Part shown: positions 50,290-59,962 of the stretch, piece after piece
How the letters are laid out: each line of letters opens with the position of its first letter
Position numbering within the stretch: the first letter of the stretch is position 1
NCBI RefSeq assembly: GCF_001040945.1
Contig: NZ_CP011930.1
Span: 2,023,704-2,087,703 of the forward strand
From: Herbaspirillum seropedicae
GTDB lineage: Bacteria; Pseudomonadota; Gammaproteobacteria; Burkholderiales; Burkholderiaceae_D
Length of the DNA stretch: 64,000 bases
Reading direction: 5' to 3'
Program-made: the position numbers and the translations under genes
The notes under the pieces: generated by a model
The model's input: only the letters and a program-made list of their open reading frames with translations
Databases searched by the model: none
What the model was told of the DNA's origin: nothing

Positions 50290-53057
50290 ATACGCTCCCG
50301 GGCGGCGCTTGCGTGGCCCGCCTGCAGCGGGTCGCCCTGCGCTACGGCAAGACCGTGGCGCTGGATGCGGTGTCGCTGGACATTCCCGCCGGTTGCATGG
50401 TCGGCCTGATCGGCCCCGATGGCGTGGGCAAGTCCAGCCTGCTATCCCTGGTGGCCGGCGCACGCGCGCTGCAGCAGGGCGAACTGGCGGTGCTGGGCGG
50501 CGACATGCGCCAGCAGCGTCATCGCCAGCAGGCCTGCCCGCGCATCGCCTACATGCCGCAGGGCTTGGGCAAGAATCTCTATCCCACCTTGTCAGTGGAA
50601 GAAAACCTGCAATTCTTTGGCCGCCTGTTTGGCCAGGATGCCAGCGAACGCCGTCGCCGCATCGATGAACTGACCACCAGCACCGGACTGGACAAGTTCC
50701 TGGCGCGCCCGGCCGGCAAGCTTTCCGGCGGCATGAAGCAAAAGCTGGGCTTGTGCTGTTCGCTCATCCACGATCCCGACCTGCTGATCCTGGATGAGCC
50801 CACCACCGGCGTGGACCCGCTCTCGCGCGCCCAGTTCTGGGACCTCATCGCCCACATCCGCCAGCAGCGCGCCGGCATGAGCGTCATCGTGGCCACCGCC
50901 TACATGGAAGAGGCCGACCGCTTCGACTGGCTGGTGGCCATGGATGAGGGCAGGGTGCTGGCTACCGGCACACCGGTACAGTTGCATCAGCGTACCGGTA
51001 CAGCTTCGCTGGAAGAAGCCTTCATCGCCCTGCTGCCGGAAGAAAAACGGCGCGGTCACCAGACCGTGCAGGTCACCCCGCTGGACGACACCATCGATAG
51101 CGGCGTGGCCATCGAGGCCAAGGGGCTGACCATGCGCTTTGGCGATTTCCTGGCGGTGGACCATGTGGACTTTCGCATCCGGCGCGGCGAGATCTTCGGC
51201 TTCCTCGGCTCCAATGGTTGCGGCAAGTCCACCACGATGAAGATGCTCACCGGCCTGTTGCCGGCCAGCGAAGGCCAGGCCTGGCTGTTCGGGCGCGAGA
51301 TCGATCCGCGCGACATGGCCACGCGCGCGCGGGTGGGTTACATGTCGCAGGCCTTTTCGCTGTATGGCGAACTGAGCGTGCGCCAGAACCTGGTCTTGCA
51401 TGCGCGCCTGTACCGCGTCCCCGCAGAGCAGATTGCCGCCCGCACCGACGAAATGGCGCGCCGCTTCGGCCTGCTGGACGTGATGGACAGCCTGCCGGAG
51501 AGCCTGCCACTGGGCATACGCCAGCGCCTGTCGCTGGCCGTGGCCATGGTCCACAAGCCGGAATTGCTGATCCTGGACGAACCGACCTCGGGCGTGGACC
51601 CGATTGCCCGCGACCTGTTCTGGCAATTGATGATCGGCCTGGCGCGACAGGACCAGGTGACCATTTTCATTTCCACCCACTTCATGAACGAGGCGCTGCG
51701 CTGCGACCGCATCTCCCTCATGCATGCAGGCCGGGTGCTGGTGAGCGCCACGCCGCAGGCGCTGATGCAGCAGCGCGGCGCGCAGACGCTGGAACAGGCC
51801 TTCATCGGTTATCTGGAAGAGGCGGCAGGCAAGGGCGGCAGCGCCGCCGCGACCCACAGCGCGGTGGCCGTCGCCGTGGCGCCGCCGGCCGCGTCTCCAG
51901 CCGCATCTCCAGCACCTCGCCTGAGCCGCTGGCGCACCAGCCTGGGCCGGGCGCTTAGCTACAGCCAGCGCGAGAGCCTGGAGCTGCGCCGCGATCCGGT
52001 GCGCGCCACGCTGGCCTTGCTGGGCACGGCCATCCTGATGTTCATCATCGGCTATGGCATCAACCTCGACGTGGAAAACCTCAGCTACGCCGTGCTCGAT
52101 CGCGACCAGACCGGCCTGAGCCAGAACTATGCGCTGAACCTCTCAGGCTCGCGCTACTTCATCGAGAAGCCGCCCATCAGCGATTACCAGGAGCTGGACC
52201 GGCGCATGCGCAGCGGCGATATTTCCCTGGCCATCGAGATCCCACCCGGCTTTGCCCGCGACATCGCGCGCGGTCACACGGTGGAGGTGGGGGCCTGGGT
52301 CGATGGCGCCATGCCGACGCGCGCCGAGACCGTGCGCGGCTACGTCCAGGGCATGCATCAGTTATGGCTGGCTGACATGGCCACGCACCGGCTCGGGCAA
52401 AGCCTGGCCATGCCCGCCCGCATCGAGACGCGCTATCGCTACAACCCCGATGTGAAGAGCCTGCCGGCCATGGTGCCGGCCATCATCCCGCTCTTGCTGA
52501 TGATGATCCCGGCCATGCTGACGGCCTTGTCGGTGGTGCGGGAGAAGGAGCTGGGCTCCATCCTCAACCTGTATGTCACCCCGGTGAGCCGCACCGAATT
52601 CCTGCTGGGCAAGCAGTTGCCTTACCTGCTGCTGGGCATGCTCAATTTCGCCATGCTCACGCTGCTGGCGGTGACTGTGTTCGGCGTGCCGGTCAAGGGC
52701 AGCCTGTTGACGCTGACGTTGGCCGCGCTGGTGTTTGTCATCTGTTCCACCGGCTTTGGCCTGTTGGCCTCGACCTTCACCAACAGCCAGATCGCGGCGC
52801 TCTTCGTGACCATGATCGGCACCATCATTCCCTGCGTGCAGTTCGCTGGCCTGTTGAATCCGGTCTCGTCGCTGGAGGGCATGGGCGCGCTGATCGGCCA
52901 GGTCTATCCGGCCACGCACTTCCTGACCATCAGCCGGGGCGTGTTCAGCAAGGCGCTCGCGCTGGATGACCTGGCCTCCTCGTTCTGGCCGCTGGTAGTG
53001 GCCGCGCCCGTGATCCTGGGCTTGTCGGTGCTGTTGCTCAAGAAGCAGGAGCGTTGA
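50286..53057 (+). CDS. RbbA-like double-ATPase/ABC-2 permease fusion
   Basis: 923 residues. Two nucleotide-binding domains: NBD1 has Walker [10 protein letters not shown], signature [10 protein letters not shown] and Walker [17 protein letters not shown]2 has GSNGCGKST and [12 protein letters not shown] but a degenerate signature (LPLGIRQRL instead of LSGGQ). A low-complexity Ala/Pro linker (~525-540) joins the C-terminal ABC-2 membrane domain. This is the architecture of E. coli RbbA (YhiH), a ribosome-associated ATPase, and of related exporter subunits. It probably acts as an exporter with the adjacent YhhJ-like permease; no ribosome role can be judged from sequence. Confidence 0.9.
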   Translation: MNTLPGGACVARLQRVALRYGKTVALDAVSLDIPAGCMVGLIGPDGVGKSSLLSLVAGARALQQGELAVLGGDMRQQRHRQQACPRIAYMPQGLGKNLYPTLSVEENLQFFGRLFGQDASERRRRIDELTTSTGLDKFLARPAGKLSGGMKQKLGLCCSLIHDPDLLILDEPTTGVDPLSRAQFWDLIAHIRQQRAGMSVIVATAYMEEADRFDWLVAMDEGRVLATGTPVQLHQRTGTASLEEAFIALLPEEKRRGHQTVQVTPLDDTIDSGVAIEAKGLTMRFGDFLAVDHVDFRIRRGEIFGFLGSNGCGKSTTMKMLTGLLPASEGQAWLFGREIDPRDMATRARVGYMSQAFSLYGELSVRQNLVLHARLYRVPAEQIAARTDEMARRFGLLDVMDSLPESLPLGIRQRLSLAVAMVHKPELLILDEPTSGVDPIARDLFWQLMIGLARQDQVTIFISTHFMNEALRCDRISLMHAGRVLVSATPQALMQQRGAQTLEQAFIGYLEEAAGKGGSAAATHSAVAVAVAPPAASPAASPAPRLSRWRTSLGRALSYSQRESLELRRDPVRATLALLGTAILMFIIGYGINLDVENLSYAVLDRDQTGLSQNYALNLSGSRYFIEKPPISDYQELDRRMRSGDISLAIEIPPGFARDIARGHTVEVGAWVDGAMPTRAETVRGYVQGMHQLWLADMATHRLGQSLAMPARIETRYRYNPDVKSLPAMVPAIIPLLLMMIPAMLTALSVVREKELGSILNLYVTPVSRTEFLLGKQLPYLLLGMLNFAMLTLLAVTVFGVPVKGSLLTLTLAALVFVICSTGFGLLASTFTNSQIAALFVTMIGTIIPCVQFAGLLNPVSSLEGMGALIGQVYPATHFLTISRGVFSKALALDDLASSFWPLVVAAPVILGLSVLLLKKQER

Positions 53058-53058
53058 G

Positions 53059-54186
53059 ATGCGCAACTCCTGGGCCAACATCTACCGTCTGGGCATCAAG
53101 GAGCTGTGGAGCCTCTTGCGTGATCCGGCCATGTTGGTGCTCATTGCCTACACCTTTTCGCTCTCGATCTACGTGGCCGCCACGGCCATGCCGGAGAGCC
53201 TGCACCACGCCGCCATTGCCATCGTGGACAATGACAGTTCGCCCTTGTCGGCGCGCATTGCGGCGTCCTTCTATCCGCCGCATTTCAAGGTAGCCAGGCT
53301 GGTCACGGCCCGGCAAGCCGACGCCGGGCTCGACGACGGCGACTACACCTTCGTCTTGGACATCCCCGCCGACTTCCAGCGCGACGTGCTGGCCGCACGC
53401 GCCCCGGCAGTGCAGCTGAATGTGGACGCCACCCGCATGAGCCAGGCCTTTACCGGCAACAGCTACATCCAGCAGATGGTCACCAACGAGGTCGCACAGT
53501 TCGTGCAGCGCCAGGAAGGTGGGGCCAGCGCGCCGGTCAACCTGGCCCTGCGCATGCGCTTCAATCCCAACCTGGAGCAGTCCTGGTTCGGTTCGCTGAT
53601 GGAGATCATCAACAACGTCACCATGCTTTCCATCATCCTGACCGGCGCCGCGCTCATCCGCGAGCGCGAGCACGGCACCATCGAACACCTGCTGGTGATG
53701 CCGGTGACGCCGGCGGAGATCATGCTGGCCAAGGTCTGGTCCATGGGCGTGGTGGTGGCGCTGGCGGCGCTGGCGTCGCTGCTCTTGATCGTGCGGGGCG
53801 CCTTGCATGTGCCCATCGAAGGTTCGGTGGCGCTGTTCATGCTGGTCACTTGCCTGCATCTGTTTGCCACCACCTCGATGGGCATCTTCATGGCCACGCT
53901 GGCGCGCTCGATGCCGCAGTTCGGCATGTTGACAGTGCTGGTGCTGCTGCCGCTGCAATTGCTCTCGGGCGGCTCCACGCCACGCGAGAGCATGCCCGTA
54001 CTGGTACAGGACATCATGCTGGCCGCCCCGACCACGCACTTCGTGGCGGCCGGGCAAGCCATCCTGTACCGCGGCGCCGGCCTGGAGGTGATCTGGCCGC
54101 AATTGCTGGCCATCTTTGGCATTGGCGCGGTGCTGTTCATGGCGGCGCTGGGCCGCTTCAGGAAGACCATCAGCCAGATGGCGTGA
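53059..54186 (+). CDS. ABC-2 type permease (YhhJ-like)
   Basis: 375 residues. One N-terminal transmembrane helix, a periplasmic domain (about 45-180), then five helices with the ABC-2 signature EREHGTIEHLLVMPVTPAEIMLAKVW. It is the partner membrane subunit of the RbbA-like protein: RbbA plus YhhJ plus YhiI form a heterodimeric exporter in E. coli. It starts 1 base after the RbbA-like stop. Substrate unknown; drugs or lipids are typical. Confidence 0.92.
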   Translation: MRNSWANIYRLGIKELWSLLRDPAMLVLIAYTFSLSIYVAATAMPESLHHAAIAIVDNDSSPLSARIAASFYPPHFKVARLVTARQADAGLDDGDYTFVLDIPADFQRDVLAARAPAVQLNVDATRMSQAFTGNSYIQQMVTNEVAQFVQRQEGGASAPVNLALRMRFNPNLEQSWFGSLMEIINNVTMLSIILTGAALIREREHGTIEHLLVMPVTPAEIMLAKVWSMGVVVALAALASLLLIVRGALHVPIEGSVALFMLVTCLHLFATTSMGIFMATLARSMPQFGMLTVLVLLPLQLLSGGSTPRESMPVLVQDIMLAAPTTHFVAAGQAILYRGAGLEVIWPQLLAIFGIGAVLFMAALGRFRKTISQMA

Positions 54187-54243
54187 TGGGGATATCGTCT
54201 GCCTGCCCGGCACAGGCGGGCGCAACTTGACCGGAGAACCACC

Positions 54244-54411
54244 ATGCCCGACCTGACCAGTCCTTCCGCCCTGATCCCCGCGGCCAGCATCGGCCTGCTA
54301 TTGCTCGGCTATGGCCTGCGCCGCTATCGCTGGGCGCCGTATTGCATGCTTGCCGGGGCGTTTGGCTTGCTGGGGGTGTTGTTGTATCGGGTGTCGGTGG
54401 CCATCGGCTGA
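54244..54411 (+). CDS. small membrane protein (55 aa)
   Basis: An ATG at 54244 has GGAG 8 bases upstream and opens a 55-codon frame: MPDLTSPSALIPAASIGLLL..., two hydrophobic helices (about 10-25, 33-53) joined by a basic loop LRRYRWAPY. It follows the YhhJ-like gene by 57 bases in the same direction. It may be an accessory of the exporter, but no family is recognised. Confidence 0.55.
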   Translation: MPDLTSPSALIPAASIGLLLLGYGLRRYRWAPYCMLAGAFGLLGVLLYRVSVAIG

Positions 54412-54422
54412 CGTGACATCAT

Positions 54423-54464
54423 GAAAAAAAATCGCCCCCTCGCCAACAGGCACAGGGGGCGATT
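54423..54464 (-). terminator. parC terminator
   Basis: ATCGCCCCCT/AGGGGGCGAT (10-bp stem, 13-base loop) is followed on the minus strand by eight T residues, just downstream of the parC stop. Confidence 0.9.
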
Positions 54465-54483
54465 TCCGTGAGCAGAAAGCGCG

Positions 54484-56799
54484 TCAGACCTGCGCCCGCA
54501 ATCCCGTCACCTTGATACGCGATTCCAGCGCCTTGCCCTTGCGGGCGCGCTTGCCGATATGCAGGGCCAGCGAGACGGCCGACAAGGCAATCTCCTTGGC
54601 CTTGCCCACATTGCCGGTGCCGTACACGACCACACCCTTCTGGCTGATGGCCTGGGCGGCGACCAGCTTCTCGTTCTTTTCCAGCTCCATCAGGTTCACC
54701 CCACGGCCACCGGAAGAGAGCGTCTTCATCTCGTCCAGGCCAAACACCAGCAGACGGCCATTGCCGGAGACGCAGGCAACGGCGCTGGCATCGGTCGGCA
54801 CCGGGGTCGGGGCCAGCGGCAGGGCGCCTTCGTCCAGCGTGAAGAAGCTCTTGCCGCCCTTGACCCGGCCGAACATGTCGGAAGCCTTGGCGATGAAGCC
54901 CGCCGCCGCGTCCGAGGCCAGCAGCAGCGTGGTATCGGCGGGGCCAGCGAAGTAGTGCAGGATGCTGCTGCCGCTGGCCAGTTCCAGCAGCGTGGTCACA
55001 GGCACGCCGTCGCCGCGCGCATTGGGCAGGGCATTGACGGCAATGGTGTAGACCCGGCCGTTGGAGCCGAAGGCCAGCAGGTTGTCCACGGTGCGGCATT
55101 CAAACGCGCCATACAGGCTGTCGCCGGCCTTGAAGGTGAATTGCGTGGCATCGTGGCCATGGCCGGTGCGTGCGCGCACCCAGCCCTTCTGCGAAATGAT
55201 CACCGTCACCGGTTCATCGATCACCTTCTGTTCGAAGGTGGCGCGCTCGGCTTCTTCGATGATGGTGCGGCGGGCGTCGCCATAGGTCTTGGCGTCGCCT
55301 TCGATTTCCTTGATGACCAGCTTCTTCATCGAGGACGGATTGTCCAGCAGGTCTTGCAGGGTGCTCTTCTCGTTGCGCAGCTCGGCCAGCTCCTGCTGGA
55401 TCTTGATGGCTTCCAGGCGGGCCAATTGGCGCAGGCGGATTTCCAGGATGTCTTCGGCCTGGCGATCCGAGAGCCTGAAGGCCTCGATCAGGGCGGGCTT
55501 GGGTTCGTCCGATTCGCGGATGATCCTGATGACCTTGTCGATGTTGAGCAGCACCGCTTCCCGGCCTTCCAGGATGTGGATGCGGTCGTTGACCTTCTGC
55601 ATGCGGAATTGCGTGCGGCGGGTCACGGTCTCGAAGCGGAAGCTGATCCACTCGCTGAGGATGTCGGTCAGGTTCTTCTGGCGCGGACGGCCATCGCCAC
55701 CGATCATCACCAGGTTCAGCGAGGCGCTGGTTTCCAGCGAAGTCTGGGCCAGGAGCGTGTTCATGAACTCGGTCTGGTCCTGGTTCTTGGACTTGGGTTC
55801 GAACACCAGGCGCACTGGCGCATCGCGGCCGGATTCGTCGCGCACGGCGTCGAGCAGGCCGAGGATGGCGGCTTTCTGGGCCTGCTGTTCGGGCGTCAAC
55901 GACTTCTTGCCCAGCTTGACCTTGGGGTTGGTCAGTTCTTCGATTTCTTCCAGCACCCGCTGCGAGGAAACGCCCGGCGGCAGTTCGGTAATGACCGCCT
56001 GCCACTGGCCGCGCGCCAGGTCTTCGATCTTCCAGCGTGCGCGCACTTTCAGGCTGCCACGGCCGCTCTGGTACATCTCGGCAATGGTGGCCTGCGGGGT
56101 GATGATCTGGCCGCCGCCGGGAAAGTCGGGACCGGGAATGAGCTCCATCAGTTCGGCGTGGCTGATCTTGGGGTTGCGGATCATCGCCACGGCGGCCTTG
56201 GCCACTTCGGTCAGATTGTGCGAAGGAATCTCGGTGGCCATACCCACCGCAATGCCGGAAGCGCCGTTCAACAGCAGGAAGGGCAGGCGCGCCGGCAGCA
56301 GGCGCGGTTCTTCGGTGGAGCCATCGTAGTTGGGCTGGAACTCCACCGTGCCCATGTCGATTTCATCGAGCAGCAGCTTGCTGATGGGTGTCAGGCGCGC
56401 TTCGGTGTAGCGCATTGCCGCCGCACCGTCGCCATCGCGCGAACCGAAGTTGCCGTGGCCGTCGATCAAGGGATAACGCAGCGAGAAATCCTGGGCCATG
56501 CGCACCAGCGCGTCATACACCGACTGGTCGCCGTGCGGGTGCAGCTTGCCCAGCACGTCGCCGACCACGGCGGCGGACTTGCGCGGCTTGGCCGCCGAGT
56601 TCAGCGACAGTTCATTCATCGCATAGAGGATGCGGCGCTGCACCGGCTTCTGGCCGTCGGCCACGTCGGGCAGGGCGCGGCCCTTGACCACCGAGATCGC
56701 GTAGTCGAGATAGGCGCGCTCGGCGAAGGTGGACAGCGTCAGCGATTCGCCATCGGGCGCGCTCGGGACTTGGTCGAACAGGGTCGGTTGATCGGTCAT
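54484..56799 (-). CDS. parC: ParC, DNA topoisomerase IV subunit A
   Basis: 771 residues. The breakage-reunion domain has the active-site tyrosine Y131 in RYTEARL and the quinolone-resistance region [10 protein letters not shown] at 87-96, where the E. coli Ser80/Glu84 equivalents are Gln92/Asp96. [17 protein letters not shown] and the C-terminal beta-pinwheel repeats follow. With ParE it decatenates daughter chromosomes. The length fits ParC rather than GyrA, and parE lies close by. It is separated from parE by one gene. Confidence 0.96.
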   Translation of the reverse strand: MTDQPTLFDQVPSAPDGESLTLSTFAERAYLDYAISVVKGRALPDVADGQKPVQRRILYAMNELSLNSAAKPRKSAAVVGDVLGKLHPHGDQSVYDALVRMAQDFSLRYPLIDGHGNFGSRDGDGAAAMRYTEARLTPISKLLLDEIDMGTVEFQPNYDGSTEEPRLLPARLPFLLLNGASGIAVGMATEIPSHNLTEVAKAAVAMIRNPKISHAELMELIPGPDFPGGGQIITPQATIAEMYQSGRGSLKVRARWKIEDLARGQWQAVITELPPGVSSQRVLEEIEELTNPKVKLGKKSLTPEQQAQKAAILGLLDAVRDESGRDAPVRLVFEPKSKNQDQTEFMNTLLAQTSLETSASLNLVMIGGDGRPRQKNLTDILSEWISFRFETVTRRTQFRMQKVNDRIHILEGREAVLLNIDKVIRIIRESDEPKPALIEAFRLSDRQAEDILEIRLRQLARLEAIKIQQELAELRNEKSTLQDLLDNPSSMKKLVIKEIEGDAKTYGDARRTIIEEAERATFEQKVIDEPVTVIISQKGWVRARTGHGHDATQFTFKAGDSLYGAFECRTVDNLLAFGSNGRVYTIAVNALPNARGDGVPVTTLLELASGSSILHYFAGPADTTLLLASDAAAGFIAKASDMFGRVKGGKSFFTLDEGALPLAPTPVPTDASAVACVSGNGRLLVFGLDEMKTLSSGGRGVNLMELEKNEKLVAAQAISQKGVVVYGTGNVGKAKEIALSAVSLALHIGKRARKGKALESRIKVTGLRAQV

Positions 56800-56834
56800 G
56801 GGGCGTGGTCTTCTTGTGTCACTGGGTTAATCGT

Positions 56835-57719
56835 TCAGTCATTGCCGCTGGCCGTAGCGGGCGCATGGGGCGGCAGGGTGACCTTGAGGCGGGCCGATCC
56901 GGCCGAGGCCAGGGTGGCGCCGCCATCGGGGCGATACAGCTGGTAGAACCGCGACACCAGCCGCACATACCCCTGCGTCTCGGGATAGGGAGGAATCTTG
57001 TTGCCATACTTCTGCACCGCGCCTTCACCGGCGTTGTAGGAGGCGATGGCCAGTTCCACATGCTGCGGGAACATCGCCATCAGGTCGCGCAGGTAGCGCG
57101 CCGCCAGGCGGATGTTGATCTTCGGATCGGTCAGCTTCTGGTGCAGGGTCTTGCGACGGTCGCCCTGCAGGCCGTAGCGCTCGGCGGTATCCGGCAGGAT
57201 CTGCATCAGGCCCACCGCGCCCTTGCTGGATACCGCCTTGGCGTTGAAGCCGGATTCGGCCGTCATCACGGCCTTGAGCAGGGCCGCGTCCAGGCCGAAT
57301 TCACTGGCGGCCTGGGTCAGCAGCGGGTCGTACTTGCGGGCGTCGCGATGCGACAGCATGGTGCGCACGAAGGGCGGGTCGGCGGGGGTGACCGCTTCCT
57401 TGCTCTCTGCGTGGTTCAACAGGGCAGCGCTGCTGGCCATGAGCTTGTCGGGGTCATCCAGCGTCTGGGCGTAGAAATGGACTGCGCCATCGGCGTCGGT
57501 GTACCGGTACACAATGCTCTGGGCCTTCTTGCTGCCGCTACCCTTGCTGCCACCATCGCTGCTGCTGTCAGCCGCTTCCACCCGCATGTGTTGCACGCCA
57601 TCGGCATCGGTGTACCGGACCACTTGCTGCGACTGTACCGGTACAGCGCACAGCAGCGTCGCTCCGCCCAGCAGGGCGGTAGCGAGCAGATGGATAGGCG
57701 GCAATGCGGCGCGGGGCAT
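56835..57719 (-). CDS. lytic transglycosylase, SLT domain with YTDADG repeats
   Basis: 294 residues. A signal peptide (about 1-31) is followed by two DUF4124-like YTDADG segments (36-41, 73-78). A Ser/Gly-rich linker separates them. The SLT domain (about 130-265) has catalytic Glu155 in MTAESGFN, KAVSSKGAVGLMQILP, and SYNAGEGAV. It cleaves peptidoglycan glycan strands in the periplasm. It lies 1 base after parE and 35 bases before parC, so all three are co-transcribed. Confidence 0.93.
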   Translation of the reverse strand: MPRAALPPIHLLATALLGGATLLCAVPVQSQQVVRYTDADGVQHMRVEAADSSSDGGSKGSGSKKAQSIVYRYTDADGAVHFYAQTLDDPDKLMASSAALLNHAESKEAVTPADPPFVRTMLSHRDARKYDPLLTQAASEFGLDAALLKAVMTAESGFNAKAVSSKGAVGLMQILPDTAERYGLQGDRRKTLHQKLTDPKINIRLAARYLRDLMAMFPQHVELAIASYNAGEGAVQKYGNKIPPYPETQGYVRLVSRFYQLYRPDGGATLASAGSARLKVTLPPHAPATASGND

Positions 57720-57720
57720 G

Positions 57721-59709
57721 TCAGATGTCCGCTTCAGCCTCGTTGCCGTGCTCTTCGATCCAGGCGCGGCGGGAGGCGGCTTCGCCCTTGCCCATGAGCA
57801 TGTTGAAACGCTCTTCCGAGGTCTGCACCCCGGGTTCGCCGAAGCTGATCGGCAAGAGGCGGCGGGTGTCCGGGTTCATGGTGGTTTCCCACAGCTGCTC
57901 GGCATTCATCTCGCCCAGGCCCTTGAAGCGGGAAATGCTCCAGGCGCCTTCCTTCAGGCCATCCTTGCGCAGCTTGTCTTCGATGGCTTCGAGTTCGCCA
58001 TCGTCCAGCGCATAGAGCTTCTGCACCGGCTTCTTGCCGCGCGCCGGCGCATCGACGCGATACAGCGGGGGCCGCGCCACGCAGATGTTGCCGTTCTCGA
58101 TCAGCTTGGGGAAGTGACGGAAGAACAGCGTCAGCAGCAGCACCTGGATGTGCGAGCCGTCCACGTCCGCGTCCGAGAGGATGCAGATCTTGCCGTAGCG
58201 CAGGCCGGACAGATCGGGCGTGTCATTGATGCCGTGCGGATCGACGCCGATGGCCACCGCGATGTCGTGGATCTCATTGTTGGCGAAGAGACGGTCGCGT
58301 TCGGTTTCCCAGGCATTCAGGACCTTGCCGCGCAGCGGCAGGATGGCCTGGAATTCCTTGTCGCGGCCCATCTTGGCCGAGCCGCCGGCGGAGTCGCCTT
58401 CGACCAGGAAGAGTTCATTGCGCGACACATCCGAGGATTCGCAATCGGTCAGCTTGCCGGGCAGCACGGCCACGCCGGAAGACTTCTTCTTCTCGACCTT
58501 CTGCGCCGAGCGCAGGCGGCTCTGGGCTTGCTTGATGACCAGTTCGGCCAGCTTCTTGCCGTAATCGACGTGCTGGTTCAGCCACAGTTCCAGCGCCGGG
58601 CGCGAGAAGCCGGCCACCAGTCGCACGGCGTCGCGCGAATTGAGGCGCTCCTTGATCTGGCCCTGGAATTGCGGGTCCAGCACCTTGGCCGAGAGCACGA
58701 AGGAAACCCGTGCAAAGACGTCCTCGGCCAGCAGCTTGACGCCCTTGGGCAGCAGCGAATGCATCTCGGCAAAGCTCTTCACGGCCGAGAACAGGCCTTC
58801 GCGCAGGCCCGATTCATGGGTGCCGCCGTTGGAGGTGGGGATCAGGTTGACGTAGGACTCGCGCACCACCGCGCCTTCCTCGGTCCAGGCCACCACCCAG
58901 GATGCGCCTTCGCCCTCGGCGAAGCCGTCGGCATCCTTGCCGGCGAACTGTTCGCCTTCGAACAGCGGGATCAGGGTCTCGCCGCTGCCGGTCTGGGCCA
59001 GTTGTTCCATCAGGTAGCCGCGCAGGCCCTGGTCGTATTGCCAGCTCTGGCTGTCGCCGGTCTTGCCATTGGTCAGCGTGACCTTTACGCCCGGCAGCAG
59101 CACGGCCTTGGAGCGCAGCAGGCGCTGCAGCTCGCCCATGGGAATGGTGGGGGAGTCGAAATATTTGGCGTCGGGCCAGACGGTGACGCGGGTGCCGGAT
59201 TTCTTGTCGTCGCGGGTGGCGGGGCGCGACTTCAGTTTTTCGATGACGTCGCCGCCCGAGAAGGCCAGGGTGTGGACGCCGCCTTCGCGCCAGACCGTGA
59301 TTTCCAGGCGCGTGGCCAGGGCGTTGGTGACCGATACGCCCACGCCGTGCAGGCCGCCCGAGAAGGCGTAGGCGCCGCCGGAACCCTTGTCGAACTTGCC
59401 GCCGGCGTGCAGGCGGGTGAAGACGATCTCGACGGTCGGGACCTTTTCTTCCGGATGCAGGCCCACGGGGATGCCGCGTCCATCGTCTTCCACGCTGACG
59501 CTGCCGTCGGCGTTCATGGTGACGATAATGCTCTTGCCATAGCCGCCCAACGCTTCGTCGGAGGCGTTGTCGATCACTTCCTGGAGGATGTGCAGCGGGT
59601 TTTCGGTGCGGGTGTACATGCCCGGGCGCTGCTTGACCGGCTCCAGTCCCTTGAGGACGCGGATCGATGATTCACTGTAGTCGGACGGGGAGGTTTTCTT
59701 GGTTGCCAT
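57721..59709 (-). CDS. parE: ParE, DNA topoisomerase IV subunit B
   Basis: 662 residues. The GHKL ATPase domain has EVIDNASDEA, DDGRGIP, and GGLHGVGVSVTNALA. The TOPRIM domain has LVEGDSAGGSA, PLRGKVLN and DADVDGSHI (Mg ligands). The ATG at 59709 (MATKKTSPSDYSESSIRVL...) is preferred over an upstream in-frame start that adds an Arg-rich non-family stretch. ParE supplies ATP energy for ParC. It is the first gene of the parE-SLT-parC unit. Confidence 0.96.
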   Translation of the reverse strand: MATKKTSPSDYSESSIRVLKGLEPVKQRPGMYTRTENPLHILQEVIDNASDEALGGYGKSIIVTMNADGSVSVEDDGRGIPVGLHPEEKVPTVEIVFTRLHAGGKFDKGSGGAYAFSGGLHGVGVSVTNALATRLEITVWREGGVHTLAFSGGDVIEKLKSRPATRDDKKSGTRVTVWPDAKYFDSPTIPMGELQRLLRSKAVLLPGVKVTLTNGKTGDSQSWQYDQGLRGYLMEQLAQTGSGETLIPLFEGEQFAGKDADGFAEGEGASWVVAWTEEGAVVRESYVNLIPTSNGGTHESGLREGLFSAVKSFAEMHSLLPKGVKLLAEDVFARVSFVLSAKVLDPQFQGQIKERLNSRDAVRLVAGFSRPALELWLNQHVDYGKKLAELVIKQAQSRLRSAQKVEKKKSSGVAVLPGKLTDCESSDVSRNELFLVEGDSAGGSAKMGRDKEFQAILPLRGKVLNAWETERDRLFANNEIHDIAVAIGVDPHGINDTPDLSGLRYGKICILSDADVDGSHIQVLLLTLFFRHFPKLIENGNICVARPPLYRVDAPARGKKPVQKLYALDDGELEAIEDKLRKDGLKEGAWSISRFKGLGEMNAEQLWETTMNPDTRRLLPISFGEPGVQTSEERFNMLMGKGEAASRRAWIEEHGNEAEADI

Positions 59710-59911
59710 GCAGATGAGTGGTCGTGGCTGATGCCGGAAGGGTTGTCGTGTCTCTGTTTGCCCAGCGCCGAGGCCCGCAGTCCGGGCTATCGTGCGCTGC
59801 AAAAGCGCATTCTAATGAAAATTCCAGGAATTCGGCGTCCGCGGCGAGGAAATGTTCCCTTCAGGGCAGGAGCTGTTGGTAACCGCTGGTAACTGCGGTT
59901 AATTACGCGCA

Positions 59912-59941
59912 TAAAAAAGGCTTGTGCAAGCACAAGCCTTG
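59912..59941 (-). terminator. amidase terminator
   Basis: An 11-bp stem AAGGCTTGTGC/GCACAAGCCTT with a two-base loop is followed on the minus strand by TTTTTTAT, just downstream of the amidase stop at 59963. Confidence 0.88.
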
Positions 59942-59962
59942 TCAAAGTGGCAAATAAGCGAC

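Noticed and set aside
54559..59670. Long plus-strand frames antisense to parC and parE
   Set aside because: They are reverse frames of conserved topoisomerase genes with no family resemblance.
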